Assembly (NCBI RefSeq): GCF_944393015.1
Contig: NZ_CALXYQ010000008.1
Span: 1 to 64,000, forward strand
Direction of reading: 5' to 3'
DNA from: an uncultured Brachyspira sp.
Lineage (GTDB): Bacteria > Spirochaetota > Brachyspiria > Brachyspirales > Brachyspiraceae
DNA length: 64,000 bases
Positions 1 to 9,815 of the stretch are shown here, in pieces; positions within the stretch are counted from its first letter, which is position 1; each line of letters begins with the position of its first letter. The translations under genes and the position numbers were made by a program. The notes under the pieces were generated by a model that ran no database searches, was not told the origin of the DNA, and saw nothing but the letters and a program-made list of their open reading frames with translations.

Positions 1-112
1 GTCAACAGTCAACAGTCAACAGTCAACAGTCAACAGTCAACAGTCAACAGTCAACAGTCAACAGTCAACAGTCAACAGTCAACAGTCAACAGTCAACAGT
101 CAACAGTCAACA
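1..112. repeat. 7-bp tandem repeat (GTCAACA, 16 copies)
   Basis: Sixteen perfect head-to-tail copies of GTCAACA run from the first base of the window, so the array may continue upstream. It ends in a degenerate CACATAACACATAA stretch. The array lies about 90 bases upstream of the first gene and outside any gene seen here. The unit is not a multiple of three. Perfect copies suggest recent slippage; copy number probably varies between strains. Confidence 0.97.
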
Positions 113-201
113 CATAACACATAAATTATGTTTTTTATATAAATTATCATCTTATCATAAGAATCACAAACTCGAAGAAAATAATTTCCTGGGGTATTGT
201 G

Positions 202-3200
202 ATGTTTTTTGATATTCTTTACAATATAACAATATATCCAATAGAATTTATTATAGAAATATTATTTTATTTATTTAATAACGTATTTAAATCAAATTAT
301 GGTGTAAGTTTATTTTTACTTAGTTTATGTATAAATTTTTTATCCTTACCTTTATATAATATAGCAGAATCTTGGCAAGCTAAAGAAAGAACTATTCAAG
401 ATAAAATGAAGCCAATGATAGATAATATCAAGGCAGTATATAAAGGAGATCAAAGATATTTATTAATAAGAGCTTGTCAAAGGATAAATGGATACAAAAC
501 AATATATGCTTTTAGAGGTACTTTAGGACTTTTAATACAAATACCATTTTTTATGGCAGCTTATAATTTTGTGCATAGTTTATCTGGTTTGAATGGAGTT
601 CCTTTCTTATTTATAAAAGATTTATCTAAACCAGATGCTTTAATTCATGTCGGAAATATTAGTATAAATTTACTTCCATTTGTAATGACTTTATTTAGTT
701 TATTGGCTGGTTTTGTTTATTCTAAAAAGTTAAAGTTTAAAGAAAGTTTGCCTTTATATATTGTATCATTGATATTTTTAGTATTGCTATATAATTCACC
801 TTCAGGGCTTTTATTTTATTGGACTATTAACTGTTTATTTTCTTTAATTAAGAATATTATAATGGAGTATAAATTATATAATATATTTGTGATTAATAGG
901 TATAAGATACTAAAAGGTTATAATATATTTTTTATAATAATTACAGTATTATTTATATTACTTATTTCATTGGCTGGAATAGAAAGGAAAGCATATTTAT
1001 CAGATTTTAATTTTCTTTTTATAAAAGATAATAATTATTTATATTCAGCTAAAGTTAAATATTACAGCAAAATTTTTAAAAGCAGCGATATATTTGAATT
1101 TAATGGTAATGTTAAGAAACTTACAAAACATATAAAAAGAATAGAATTTAATGGACCTAATACAAAAAATGCTATTTTAGAATTAGATTCTGATATAAAT
1201 AATATAAAAGAAAATGTGGATATATATTATAATTTAAAACCTAAATCATATTCTATTAACATATATACATTTTTATTAATATTGACTTTTATAATAAATA
1301 TAGGATATATCTATAAATATATTTTTAATGATAAAAATATTAATGATTTTTTTATTATTTATAGAGATAAATTGTTATTTTTATCTTGTTTATTAATATT
1401 TTTGCTTTCAGGATTATTTATTCCTACATCTTTGATAGGAGCTTCTCCTCAGGAATTTTCTAATCCGTTTTATTTGATATTAAATAACTTATCTATGAGT
1501 TTTGGATTATTTTTATTTTATCCTTTATTTATATATTTATTGTTTTCAGAAAAAATTAAAAATTATCTGACATTATTATCGGTGTTTGCAGTTTTTACTG
1601 TGTTAATAAATGTATTTATATTAACGGGAAATTATTTGAATATCAATGCAGATTTAATATTTGATGATAGTATGTTGCTTATATCATCTTTTAAAGATAT
1701 ATTATTGATGATAATATTAATACTATTATCTAGTATGCTAGTTATTTTTATCTTAAAAAAGAAAAAAAACTTTATACTTATAAATATTTATTCTATAATA
1801 TTAATAGTATTTATATTTATATCAGTATTTAACGTTTATACAATTATTAAATCTCATAAAAATATTGTAAAAAATAATGCTTTATATAACAATAATGAAG
1901 ATATAAAAATATTTAATTTATCTAAAACAGGTGAAAATATATTTGTTTTTATATTAGATAGAGCAATAAACTCTTATTGGACAGATGCTTTAGAAAGATA
2001 TCCTAAATATAAAGAAAAATTAGACGGATTTATTATTTATCCAAATACAGTATCATTTTCTGATTTTACAACAACTATAGCTTCTTTACTTGGAGGATAT
2101 GATTATTTACCTTATGAATTAAGTACAAACGCTAATTACAGTATTAAAGATAAGCATAATGAAGCTCTTTTGATGCTGCCTTTATCATTAGAAAAATATG
2201 GATATAAAACATCTATATTAGAACCAGTATATGCTAATTTTAAAAATATTCCTGATTTAAGTATTTTTCAAAATTACACAAATATAAACGCTTATAATAA
2301 TATTATTATTGATAATTATAGCATTTCTAATTATTTAAATAATAATAATCTTGATATTAGTTATTCGGATATTAATGAACATAATAAAGTAAATCAAAAA
2401 TATAGATTTATAAGGTTTTCCATATTTAAAATGCTACCTATAAATTTGAGATATGATTTTTATAGAAATGGAAGTTGGTTTAATTTTGATGATTTTATTG
2501 TTAATTCTAGTATATATACTTATGCTATTTTATCAAATACTAAAAATTTTATTAATATAAAAGAAGAAGGAAATTATTATAATATACTTCATAATATGCT
2601 GACACATGAACCTATGTTTGTTTCTTCAGACTATTTACCTTATTCAAAAGTGAAAAACATTAAAGATGAAGATTTATTATTTTATAAAAATGAAGTTAGT
2701 GTAAGACATTTTTATGCTAATGTAGCATCTATGAATATCTTAATTGAATTTATACAATATCTAAAGGAAAATAATGTATATGATAATACCAAAATTATAC
2801 TTGTTTCAGATCATGGAAGAGATGTTAATACAACAGTATTTGAAGATAAATTGAAATTTGTTTCTTGGTATAATGCTTTATTAATTTATAAAGATTTTAA
2901 TAGCAGAGGAAACATACAAATAGATACAAACTTTATGACTATAGCTGATGTGCCATATATTGCTGTAAAGCATATACCAAATATAAAAAACATATTTAAC
3001 AATAATATTATAACTAATAGCTATAAAACAAATGGTATTGATATAATACAATTAAATAGCTTTGACATTACCAAACAATTTTACAATCGTTATAATTTTA
3101 ATGTATTTTATAATGTTAGAGATAATATATTTGATATAAATAATTGGAAAAAATTTGAAATAGATTGGGAAACTAAAGAATCCAAAGAAATAGAATTAAA

Positions 3201-3204
3201 ATAA
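202..3204 (+). CDS. YidC/Oxa1-like membrane domain fused to sulfatase-fold hydrolase
   Basis: A 1000-residue membrane protein joining two families. Residues 1-225 resemble the YidC/Oxa1 insertase core: several membrane helices, a charged amphipathic segment, and the GTLGLLIQIPFFMAAYNF stretch that matches the LLIQMPIFLALY region of YidC. The groove arginine of YidC aligns with an Asn (about residue 45), so insertase activity is doubtful. A middle region has more membrane helices. From about residue 580 the protein has an alkaline phosphatase/sulfatase fold: ILDRA with a metal-binding Asp, a Thr cluster (FTTTIASLLGG) where LTA-synthase-like enzymes carry the nucleophile, and VSDHGRD with the Asp-His metal pair. 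It probably modifies a cell-surface polymer or lipid (inference). ATG at 202 is preferred over GTG at 199 because GGGG at 191-194 is then well spaced. Confidence 0.75.
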   Translation: MFFDILYNITIYPIEFIIEILFYLFNNVFKSNYGVSLFLLSLCINFLSLPLYNIAESWQAKERTIQDKMKPMIDNIKAVYKGDQRYLLIRACQRINGYKTIYAFRGTLGLLIQIPFFMAAYNFVHSLSGLNGVPFLFIKDLSKPDALIHVGNISINLLPFVMTLFSLLAGFVYSKKLKFKESLPLYIVSLIFLVLLYNSPSGLLFYWTINCLFSLIKNIIMEYKLYNIFVINRYKILKGYNIFFIIITVLFILLISLAGIERKAYLSDFNFLFIKDNNYLYSAKVKYYSKIFKSSDIFEFNGNVKKLTKHIKRIEFNGPNTKNAILELDSDINNIKENVDIYYNLKPKSYSINIYTFLLILTFIINIGYIYKYIFNDKNINDFFIIYRDKLLFLSCLLIFLLSGLFIPTSLIGASPQEFSNPFYLILNNLSMSFGLFLFYPLFIYLLFSEKIKNYLTLLSVFAVFTVLINVFILTGNYLNINADLIFDDSMLLISSFKDILLMIILILLSSMLVIFILKKKKNFILINIYSIILIVFIFISVFNVYTIIKSHKNIVKNNALYNNNEDIKIFNLSKTGENIFVFILDRAINSYWTDALERYPKYKEKLDGFIIYPNTVSFSDFTTTIASLLGGYDYLPYELSTNANYSIKDKHNEALLMLPLSLEKYGYKTSILEPVYANFKNIPDLSIFQNYTNINAYNNIIIDNYSISNYLNNNNLDISYSDINEHNKVNQKYRFIRFSIFKMLPINLRYDFYRNGSWFNFDDFIVNSSIYTYAILSNTKNFINIKEEGNYYNILHNMLTHEPMFVSSDYLPYSKVKNIKDEDLLFYKNEVSVRHFYANVASMNILIEFIQYLKENNVYDNTKIILVSDHGRDVNTTVFEDKLKFVSWYNALLIYKDFNSRGNIQIDTNFMTIADVPYIAVKHIPNIKNIFNNNIITNSYKTNGIDIIQLNSFDITKQFYNRYNFNVFYNVRDNIFDINNWKKFEIDWETKESKEIELK

Positions 3205-3339
3205 ATAAAGTAAGTATATAAACTGTCGATAATATTTCAGAATAAGTGTAACTAAACATAACTATTGAAATTTATCGTTAATTATATATAATACTTATTC
3301 AAATTAATTGAAATTTTACAAATAATGGATTTTTACTAA

Positions 3340-4968
3340 ATGTCAAATAAGAAATTTAATTTAAAAATAGCTACATTAGCATCTTGGGTATTATTATTTT
3401 TTGCTTGGATTTTCTTTTATGCAGTAACCCAAACTCCTACTCCAGTTTTTTGGGCAGTATTAGCATTGACTTCTATAATAACTATTACTACATTAATAGT
3501 AGATAGAAAACAGATAGTATCTTTTTTAAAGATGCGATTCGTACATAAAGCTTTTTTTGGAATATTATCATTAATAATAATTCTTGCTATACTTGTAGGA
3601 TTATATATTATAAGTATAAATTTCCCTATAAGATTTGACTTGACACAAAATAAATCATACACAGTATCTCAGCAAACTATGGATGTTTTATCAAGAATAG
3701 ATAGTCCTCTTTCTATAGTGGTATTGAGATCGCCTAGTACAGATCCAACTTCAGCAGATTGGAGAGCTGATTTATTATTAGAACAATATAAAAGAATAAA
3801 TAAACATATAAGTGTTGAATATATTAACCCTATAGAAAAACCTTCCGCTAAAAGTAAATATCAAATGACTCAAGTTGGAGAAATAGTATTTACTTATGGG
3901 CAAGGAAAACAAGTAAGAGTATACAGAAAAGATTTAACAACTCAGTCAAAAGTAACTTCTGATCCTTTATTTGTTGGAGAGGAAAAATTTACACAATCTA
4001 TATATACTTTGCTTGATACAGAATCTTATACTGTATATTTCACAGTAGGACATGGTGAAAGACAAATACAAGACAGAGGCGGTGAAGGTTTATCTTATGT
4101 TAAAACTTATTTAGAAAATGAAAATTATAAAGTAAAAGAATTGAATATAATACTTGAAAATATTCCAACAGATGCATCATTAATAGTAATAGCTGCACCT
4201 GTGGAAACATTCAGCGATTTTGAAATAGACAAATTAAATAATTATGTAAAAACAGGCGGAAAACTTCTTGTTTTATATGATAGCTTTATGGATAGAAGTA
4301 AATTTAACAGCAATTTAGGAAACTTCTTATCTGATTGGGGATTTAAAACTAAAAATGACTATATAATAGATACTGCTTCAAGCGTAGTTATACCTGTTAA
4401 TATAGTACCTCAATATACTTCTCACCCAATAACTCAAACATTAAAAGAAGGAAATGTGTTTGCTTGTTTGGTTGTTGCAAGAAGTATATTAAGCGGTGAA
4501 AATAAATACAATGGAAGTTTTGAAAATATAATTACAACTACACCTCAAGGTTACGGAAAAGAAGAAGCTACTTTCGATTTATCAAGAGCTAGATTCAATC
4601 CTAGAACAGATGTACCAGGACCTGTTCCTTTGGCTATAAGCGGTACTTATGAAATAGAAGGAAGAAAAGACCCTGCAAGAATTGTAGTATTTGGAGATGC
4701 TACATTTGCTTTGAATGCATACATCAATCCTGAACAAGGTCAGTCTGTAGATATTGCTTTTGCTGGAAATAAAGACTTATTTATGAATACTGTTGCTTAT
4801 CTATTAGAAGCAAGACAGAAAATCACAATAAGACCTAAAGAAGCAAGCATTAAAAACCTTACTCTTACAACAACTCAAACTAATTTTATTAGATATGTTG
4901 CTCAAATAGGTTTACCTTGTTTATTCGGTATACTTGGTATATTAATATGGTTCTTAAGAAGAAGATAA
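3340..4968 (+). CDS. GldG-like ABC transporter auxiliary protein
   Basis: A 542-residue membrane-anchored protein. Three hydrophobic helices lie at roughly residues 12-32, 35-53 and 69-92. A large extracytoplasmic part follows, containing YFTVGHGERQ and GGKLLVLYDS, as in the GldG/ABC-auxiliary family (DUF4350-type domain). A C-terminal helix and an RRR tail (about 520-542) close it. Such proteins normally work with an ABC ATPase and an ABC-2 permease. Neither is next to this gene, so the partners must be elsewhere or absent. The ribosome site before the ATG is weak. Neighbours are envelope genes on the same strand. Confidence 0.7.
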   Translation: MSNKKFNLKIATLASWVLLFFAWIFFYAVTQTPTPVFWAVLALTSIITITTLIVDRKQIVSFLKMRFVHKAFFGILSLIIILAILVGLYIISINFPIRFDLTQNKSYTVSQQTMDVLSRIDSPLSIVVLRSPSTDPTSADWRADLLLEQYKRINKHISVEYINPIEKPSAKSKYQMTQVGEIVFTYGQGKQVRVYRKDLTTQSKVTSDPLFVGEEKFTQSIYTLLDTESYTVYFTVGHGERQIQDRGGEGLSYVKTYLENENYKVKELNIILENIPTDASLIVIAAPVETFSDFEIDKLNNYVKTGGKLLVLYDSFMDRSKFNSNLGNFLSDWGFKTKNDYIIDTASSVVIPVNIVPQYTSHPITQTLKEGNVFACLVVARSILSGENKYNGSFENIITTTPQGYGKEEATFDLSRARFNPRTDVPGPVPLAISGTYEIEGRKDPARIVVFGDATFALNAYINPEQGQSVDIAFAGNKDLFMNTVAYLLEARQKITIRPKEASIKNLTLTTTQTNFIRYVAQIGLPCLFGILGILIWFLRRR

Positions 4969-5003
4969 TTATTACAATAAGAGATTGCATAAGTTAATAT
5001 AAT

Positions 5004-6284
5004 ATGAATAATATCAAAAATCTATACAAAAAATATTCATATTATATCAACTATGCTTTATTAGTTTTTATAAATGGCATTGCCAGCGTATTAAATTATG
5101 TATCTTCTATATATGTAAATAGAAGTTTATCAATATCTGATTTTGCCCACTATAATGGTATAATCAATATATATTCAATAATAGTTTTAACAGTTTCAAG
5201 TTTCAGTTATTATATTATGCATCATTATAAAGATGATGAAGATGCTAAAAGTTATTGGGCTTATGGCTACATTATAGCTTTTATAATATCTTTATTGTAT
5301 ATATTATCAATACCATTAATAGATATACTCTTTAATATAAAAAGCTACTCTTCACTTTTTATAATATCTATTGGAATATTCGCAACAATTTTAGGTATAG
5401 TTTCTCAATCCATATTAAAAATAAATAATTATATAGCCTATGATTATACAGCGAGTTTAATAGCAATATTTATAGCTAAAATTTTATTATTAGCTTATTT
5501 CATTATCACAGGATTAACATTATTCAAATCTATAATAACAGTTACTTTATTCTGCGTTCTTTATTTAATAATAAATTTAATAGAATTAAAAAAAGTAAAT
5601 CTCCCCTACTTTATACCATTAAATAAAATAAAATTATATTTATCTAAACAAAATTTATCAGTATTTTTAAATTATATAATACATATTGTAATAATAAATT
5701 TTATATTCAATTGGATATCATTAAGCGATGTATTAATGGCAAACAGATATTTGGATAAAACAAGTGCAGGCTACTACTCTACTATATCATTAATAATAAA
5801 AATGTTTTTCTATATAGGTACTCCTGTTGCATCAGTTATGTTTTCTTATATTTTAATAGCTAAAAAGGATAATAATAAAAATAAAGAAAGAAAGATAGTT
5901 TATTATTCTATTGCTCTTTTTGTATTCGCATCTATTTGTCTGTCAGCATTTTTGATTATATTTGCAAAACAAATAGTATTAATACAATTTACAAATAGAT
6001 ATGAAGCCATTATTCCATTGATTCCACAGGCTGTAATATTTGGATTTTCCTTAGGCTTTACAGTTATTGCCTTCAATTACGGACTTGCTTATAAACTATT
6101 TGCACCATTTTATGGATACTTGATTATATTTGCTTATGTATATTTCTCATTAAGAAACGGACTTAGAACATTTGAAAATTTTATGTTCATAATGAAAATA
6201 TTTTTTATAGCATTACTTATATATAATATATTAATCATATTAATACATAGAATAATATTAAGAACTAATGAAAAACTAAAATAA
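5004..6284 (+). CDS. Polysaccharide biosynthesis flippase (Wzx/MATE-like)
   Basis: A 426-residue, almost entirely hydrophobic protein with about 12 predicted membrane helices. An early SISDFAHYNGIINIYSIIVL segment recalls the LGxxxFGxYxxxxxI signature at the start of Wzx-type lipid-linked oligosaccharide flippases. No soluble domain is present. It lies 35 bases after the GldG-like gene and in the same direction as the two envelope genes before it, which fits a role in exporting a surface glycan precursor. The substrate cannot be read from the sequence. Charged loops are lysine-rich as expected for the cytoplasmic side. Confidence 0.7.
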   Translation: MNNIKNLYKKYSYYINYALLVFINGIASVLNYVSSIYVNRSLSISDFAHYNGIINIYSIIVLTVSSFSYYIMHHYKDDEDAKSYWAYGYIIAFIISLLYILSIPLIDILFNIKSYSSLFIISIGIFATILGIVSQSILKINNYIAYDYTASLIAIFIAKILLLAYFIITGLTLFKSIITVTLFCVLYLIINLIELKKVNLPYFIPLNKIKLYLSKQNLSVFLNYIIHIVIINFIFNWISLSDVLMANRYLDKTSAGYYSTISLIIKMFFYIGTPVASVMFSYILIAKKDNNKNKERKIVYYSIALFVFASICLSAFLIIFAKQIVLIQFTNRYEAIIPLIPQAVIFGFSLGFTVIAFNYGLAYKLFAPFYGYLIIFAYVYFSLRNGLRTFENFMFIMKIFFIALLIYNILIILIHRIILRTNEKLK

Positions 6285-6330
6285 AAATAGTAATTTAAAA
6301 ATATTATAAAGCTAGTTATAAAAATTATTT

Positions 6331-7005
6331 TTAGAATCTGCCGCCTTTGTCAGAAATCAACTTCGTTATTTTACTATTATTTTTAGTTATTGCATAATAT
6401 AATGCTGTGTTTCCATCTTTATCTTTAGCATTAAGATCAGCTCCAGCTTCTATAAATAACTCAGCTACTTCTGTATCTACATTAAATGTCAAAGGAGTAA
6501 AATCTTTTAAATATAATCCATCTGTCTTGAATGATACTTTTGTATTTACATCAGATTTTTTTTCTATAAGCATTTTTGATAAATCTGTTTTCTCACGTTG
6601 TATAGCATGTATTAAAGCTGTAAATCCAGAATTGTCTTTTATATTAACATTAGCACCTTTTTCTATTAGTATTTCTGATATTTCATATCGCTTATAAAGA
6701 ATAGATAAGATTAAAGGTGTAGCACCGCTTTCTTTCTCTTTTCTATTGAGATCAGCACCTTTTTCTATTAACAGCTTTGCAATTTCATCTTGCTCATAAA
6801 TAATAGATAAAATCAAAGGTGTAGCACCATCTACAATATCTAAATTTACATTAGCTTTTTTATTATTTAAAAAAGCTAAAACTTTTTCTTTATTACCATT
6901 CACTATATATGATACAAATTCTTTTTCATCTTTACTAAGCTCTGGATACAAAGTATTAAAACTAAATAAAGTACACAATACTGCCATTAATACAATTTTT
7001 CTCAT
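6331..7005 (-). CDS. Secreted ankyrin-repeat protein 1
   Basis: A 224-residue protein with an N-terminal signal sequence (about residues 1-21, ending near TLYPE), so it is probably exported. The rest is made of ankyrin repeats: units such as GATPLILSIIYEQDEIAKLL, followed by IEKGADLN, recur about every 33 residues, roughly five to six times. Ankyrin repeats bind other proteins; the partner is unknown. AAGAGG lies just upstream of the ATG. It is the most diverged of three tandem paralogues on this strand. Confidence 0.85.
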   Translation of the reverse strand: MRKIVLMAVLCTLFSFNTLYPELSKDEKEFVSYIVNGNKEKVLAFLNNKKANVNLDIVDGATPLILSIIYEQDEIAKLLIEKGADLNRKEKESGATPLILSILYKRYEISEILIEKGANVNIKDNSGFTALIHAIQREKTDLSKMLIEKKSDVNTKVSFKTDGLYLKDFTPLTFNVDTEVAELFIEAGADLNAKDKDGNTALYYAITKNNSKITKLISDKGGRF

Positions 7006-7228
7006 ATAAACCTCTTTTAAAATATTTTACAAAAAAGATATGTTAATTATATTATTTTGTCAAGTATATACTTCATTAGGGTATATAATTTCACGATGCT
7101 AACATTTAATTATTTAGTTTATTTTATGTATATTAGAAATATTTATATATTTAACTTTTTAATGATTTACAAATAAAAAATCTCTATCAGCTTTAACTAA
7201 TAAATATTTTAACACTACATATTCTTTA

Positions 7229-7927
7229 TTATTTAGCACCTTTGGTTATAAGTAACTCTTCTATTTTAGTATTGTTTTTTTCTTTCGCATAATATAATGC
7301 AGTTTTTCCGCTTTTATCTTTAGCATTGATATCAGCTCCGGATTCTATCAATAACTTAACTATTTCAGAATTATCAGTAAAAATAAACCATATTAAAGGT
7401 GTAATATTTTCTAATTTTATATTTTCTCCAGCATCTTGAAAAGAGAATTTAATATTAATGTCTGCACTAGAATTTATTAATGATTGAGCTACTTCTTTAT
7501 TTTCATTAAGTATTAAAGGAGTAACATTTTTCATATATACTCCATTTTCATTTAATGATACTTTTGTATTTACATCAGCTTTTTTTTCTATAAGTATTTT
7601 TGATACTTTTGTTCTATTATAAATTATAGAATATATTAAAGCTGTGAATCCTGAATTGTCTTTGATATTAAGATTTGCACCTTTTTCTATAAGCATTTTT
7701 GCTATTTCATCTTGCTTAAAAATAATAGAAAATATTAATGGTGTCGCACTATTTTTTATTATAGCATTTATATTAATTTTTTTATTATCTATAAAATTTG
7801 AAACTTCTTCAATATCACCAGATGCTATATACGATAAAAATAGGGCTTCATTTTCAGAGTTTGCCGGATACAGAGCATTAAAACTAAATAAAGTATACAA
7901 TACTGCCATTAATACAATTTTTTTCAT
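7229..7927 (-). CDS. Secreted ankyrin-repeat protein 2
   Basis: A 232-residue protein, clear sister of the next gene upstream. It has a signal sequence of about 22 residues (MKKIVLMAVLYTLFSFNALY) and five to six ankyrin repeats with the usual TPLI, LLIESGADIN and DKSGKTALYYA motifs. The ribosome site and first 70 bases are nearly identical to those of the other two copies, which shows recent tandem duplication. About 220 AT-rich bases separate it from copy 1, enough for a separate promoter. Confidence 0.86.
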   Translation of the reverse strand: MKKIVLMAVLYTLFSFNALYPANSENEALFLSYIASGDIEEVSNFIDNKKININAIIKNSATPLIFSIIFKQDEIAKMLIEKGANLNIKDNSGFTALIYSIIYNRTKVSKILIEKKADVNTKVSLNENGVYMKNVTPLILNENKEVAQSLINSSADINIKFSFQDAGENIKLENITPLIWFIFTDNSEIVKLLIESGADINAKDKSGKTALYYAKEKNNTKIEELLITKGAK

Positions 7928-8160
7928 ATAAACCTCTTTTTTTAAAATATTTTAATATATATATTATTATTTTCTCAATTTTATATTTATTAGTTATTAT
8001 TTAGGCAATACAGAATTTATATTTAATTACTATATTGCCTACACTATTGAATTATATAACAACTAATAAAAATTATTTATGAACTTTTTAAAGTGATAAA
8101 TAAGTAGTTGTCAGCTAGCTATCTTTCAGCAAGTTTATCGCTATAAATAATAATAGATTA

Positions 8161-8859
8161 TTAATTAGCATTTTTTGCTATAAGTAACTCTTCTATTTTA
8201 GTATTGTTTTTTTCTTTTGCATAATCTAATGCTGTTTTTCCGCTTTTATCTTTAGCATTGATATCAGCTCCGGATTCTATCAATAACTCAGCTATTTCAG
8301 TATTATCATTCAAAATAAACCACATTAAAGGTGTAGCATTTTCTAATTTTATATCTTGTCCAGGATATTTTGCAGTCAATTTTATATTAATATCAGCACC
8401 AGCACTTATTAATGATTGAGCTACTTCTTTATCTTCATTAAGTATTAAAGGAGTAAAATTTTTCATATATATTCCATTTTCATTTAATGAAAGCTTTATA
8501 TTTACATCAGCTTTTTTTTCTATAAGCATTTTTGATACTTCTGTTCTATTTTTCATTATAGAATGTATTAAAGCTGTAAATCCTGACTTATCTTTGATAT
8601 TAAGATTTGCACCTTTTTCTATAAGCATTTTTGCTATTTTATCTTGCTTATAAACAATAGATAATATTAATGGTGTCATACCATCATCTAATTTGGCATT
8701 TATATTGATTTTTTTATCATCTATATAATTTGAAACTTCTTCAATATTACCAGATCCTATATACAAGAAGAACTGTGCTTCTGTTTCTTCGTTTGCCGGA
8801 TACAAAGCATTAAAACTAAATAAAGTATACAATACTGCCATTAATACAATTTTTTTCAT
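8161..8859 (-). CDS. Secreted ankyrin-repeat protein 3
   Basis: A 232-residue signal-peptide-bearing ankyrin protein, the closest paralogue of copy 2 with the same length and repeat register. Differences are concentrated in the variable helix and loop positions of the repeats (for example ATPLMWFILNDNTEIAELL against ITPLIWFIFTDNSEIVKLL), which is where partner specificity usually lies. An AAGAGG ribosome site lies just before the ATG. No enzymatic domain is visible. Confidence 0.86.
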   Translation of the reverse strand: MKKIVLMAVLYTLFSFNALYPANEETEAQFFLYIGSGNIEEVSNYIDDKKININAKLDDGMTPLILSIVYKQDKIAKMLIEKGANLNIKDKSGFTALIHSIMKNRTEVSKMLIEKKADVNIKLSLNENGIYMKNFTPLILNEDKEVAQSLISAGADINIKLTAKYPGQDIKLENATPLMWFILNDNTEIAELLIESGADINAKDKSGKTALDYAKEKNNTKIEELLIAKNAN

Positions 8860-9080
8860 ATAAACCTCTTTTGTAAAAATATTTTATAATAAAAAATATA
8901 TATATTAATTATATTATTTTGTCAATATGAATATTTTAAAATAAAGAATAAAGAGAATCATCATATATTTTAACTTCATAATATTGTGAATTATTACACT
9001 ATTAATATGCCTTTTTAGATGAATATAGTTGAATAATTAATGAAAAATAAATATTTTTTACATGATTATAATGTTATTGA

Positions 9081-9120
9081 TAAAATAAAAGCTGATAACC
9101 AAAATAATCAGTCATCAGCT
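9081..9120 (-). terminator. Terminator after Crp/Fnr-like gene
   Basis: On the minus strand a 10-bp stem (arms at 9120-9111 and 9099-9090, one G-T pair) is followed by a T-rich tail (9089-9081). It lies 35 bases after the stop of the Crp/Fnr-like gene. Confidence 0.7.
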
Positions 9121-9154
9121 AATTTATTCAATCATATAGTAAAATTATTTACTA

Positions 9155-9790
9155 TTATGATTTCTTTCTCTTTAAATCGATTTGTCTTTGAATTTCTTTT
9201 AAGTTTTTAACATATATGGTATTAGTTCTTATATCTATTTTACCTGTTTTTACCAATGTATTTAAAACTTTTTGTACATCAACTACTTTTACACCGCACC
9301 AATTTGCTATATCATTTATAGTGGCATTTAGTTCCTGAGGTTCATAATAATGATCTCTAGGTATATTTTGAAGCTCTGCCAAAAGTAAAAGACAGTCATA
9401 TACTCTCAAGTCAGTTTCATTTAATTGAAGTATTAAAAGTCTTCTTTTAGCATCAAATATTCTTTTAGCAAAAGTTTTTGAAAGTTTCAAAGCCATAACT
9501 GTATTATTAGCCAATATGCTTTGGAAGTTTTCTTTTCTCAACTCTAAAAGCACAGTAGGTTCATTTGCTATAGCCGATGCACTTCTTGTAGTATCTTCTA
9601 ATATAGCCATTTCACCGAAAAACTCACCAGCATAAACTATGTCTAATAATTTTTCAACATCTTTTATAACTTTTGTAATTTTTACTGAACCGCTTTGAAC
9701 TAAATAGAATTTATCACCTTTTTCATATTCCAGAAATATAACATCATCAGTATTATATTTTTTTGTATGAGAACTTAAATTATTATCCAT
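9155..9790 (-). CDS. Crp/Fnr-family transcriptional regulator
   Basis: A 211-residue protein. Residues 10-125 form a cyclic-nucleotide-binding jelly roll (EKGDKFYLVQSGSVKI, then GEFFGEMAILEDTTRSASAI, which matches the phosphate-binding cassette of CRP-like proteins including the Arg-Ser pair). The C-terminal part (about 140-205) is a winged helix with NATINDIANWCGVKVVDVQKVL as the DNA-reading segment. It probably responds to a cyclic nucleotide or related ligand; the ligand is not provable here. An AGGAA ribosome site precedes the ATG. It lies 25 bases after the cNMP-TPR gene, so the two are likely co-transcribed. Confidence 0.85.
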   Translation of the reverse strand: MDNNLSSHTKKYNTDDVIFLEYEKGDKFYLVQSGSVKITKVIKDVEKLLDIVYAGEFFGEMAILEDTTRSASAIANEPTVLLELRKENFQSILANNTVMALKLSKTFAKRIFDAKRRLLILQLNETDLRVYDCLLLLAELQNIPRDHYYEPQELNATINDIANWCGVKVVDVQKVLNTLVKTGKIDIRTNTIYVKNLKEIQRQIDLKRKKS

Positions 9791-9815
9791 ATTTGTTCCT
9801 TAATTTCTTTTTATA

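Noticed and set aside
1-112. Possible CRISPR array
   Set aside because: The 7-base units are head-to-tail without spacers.
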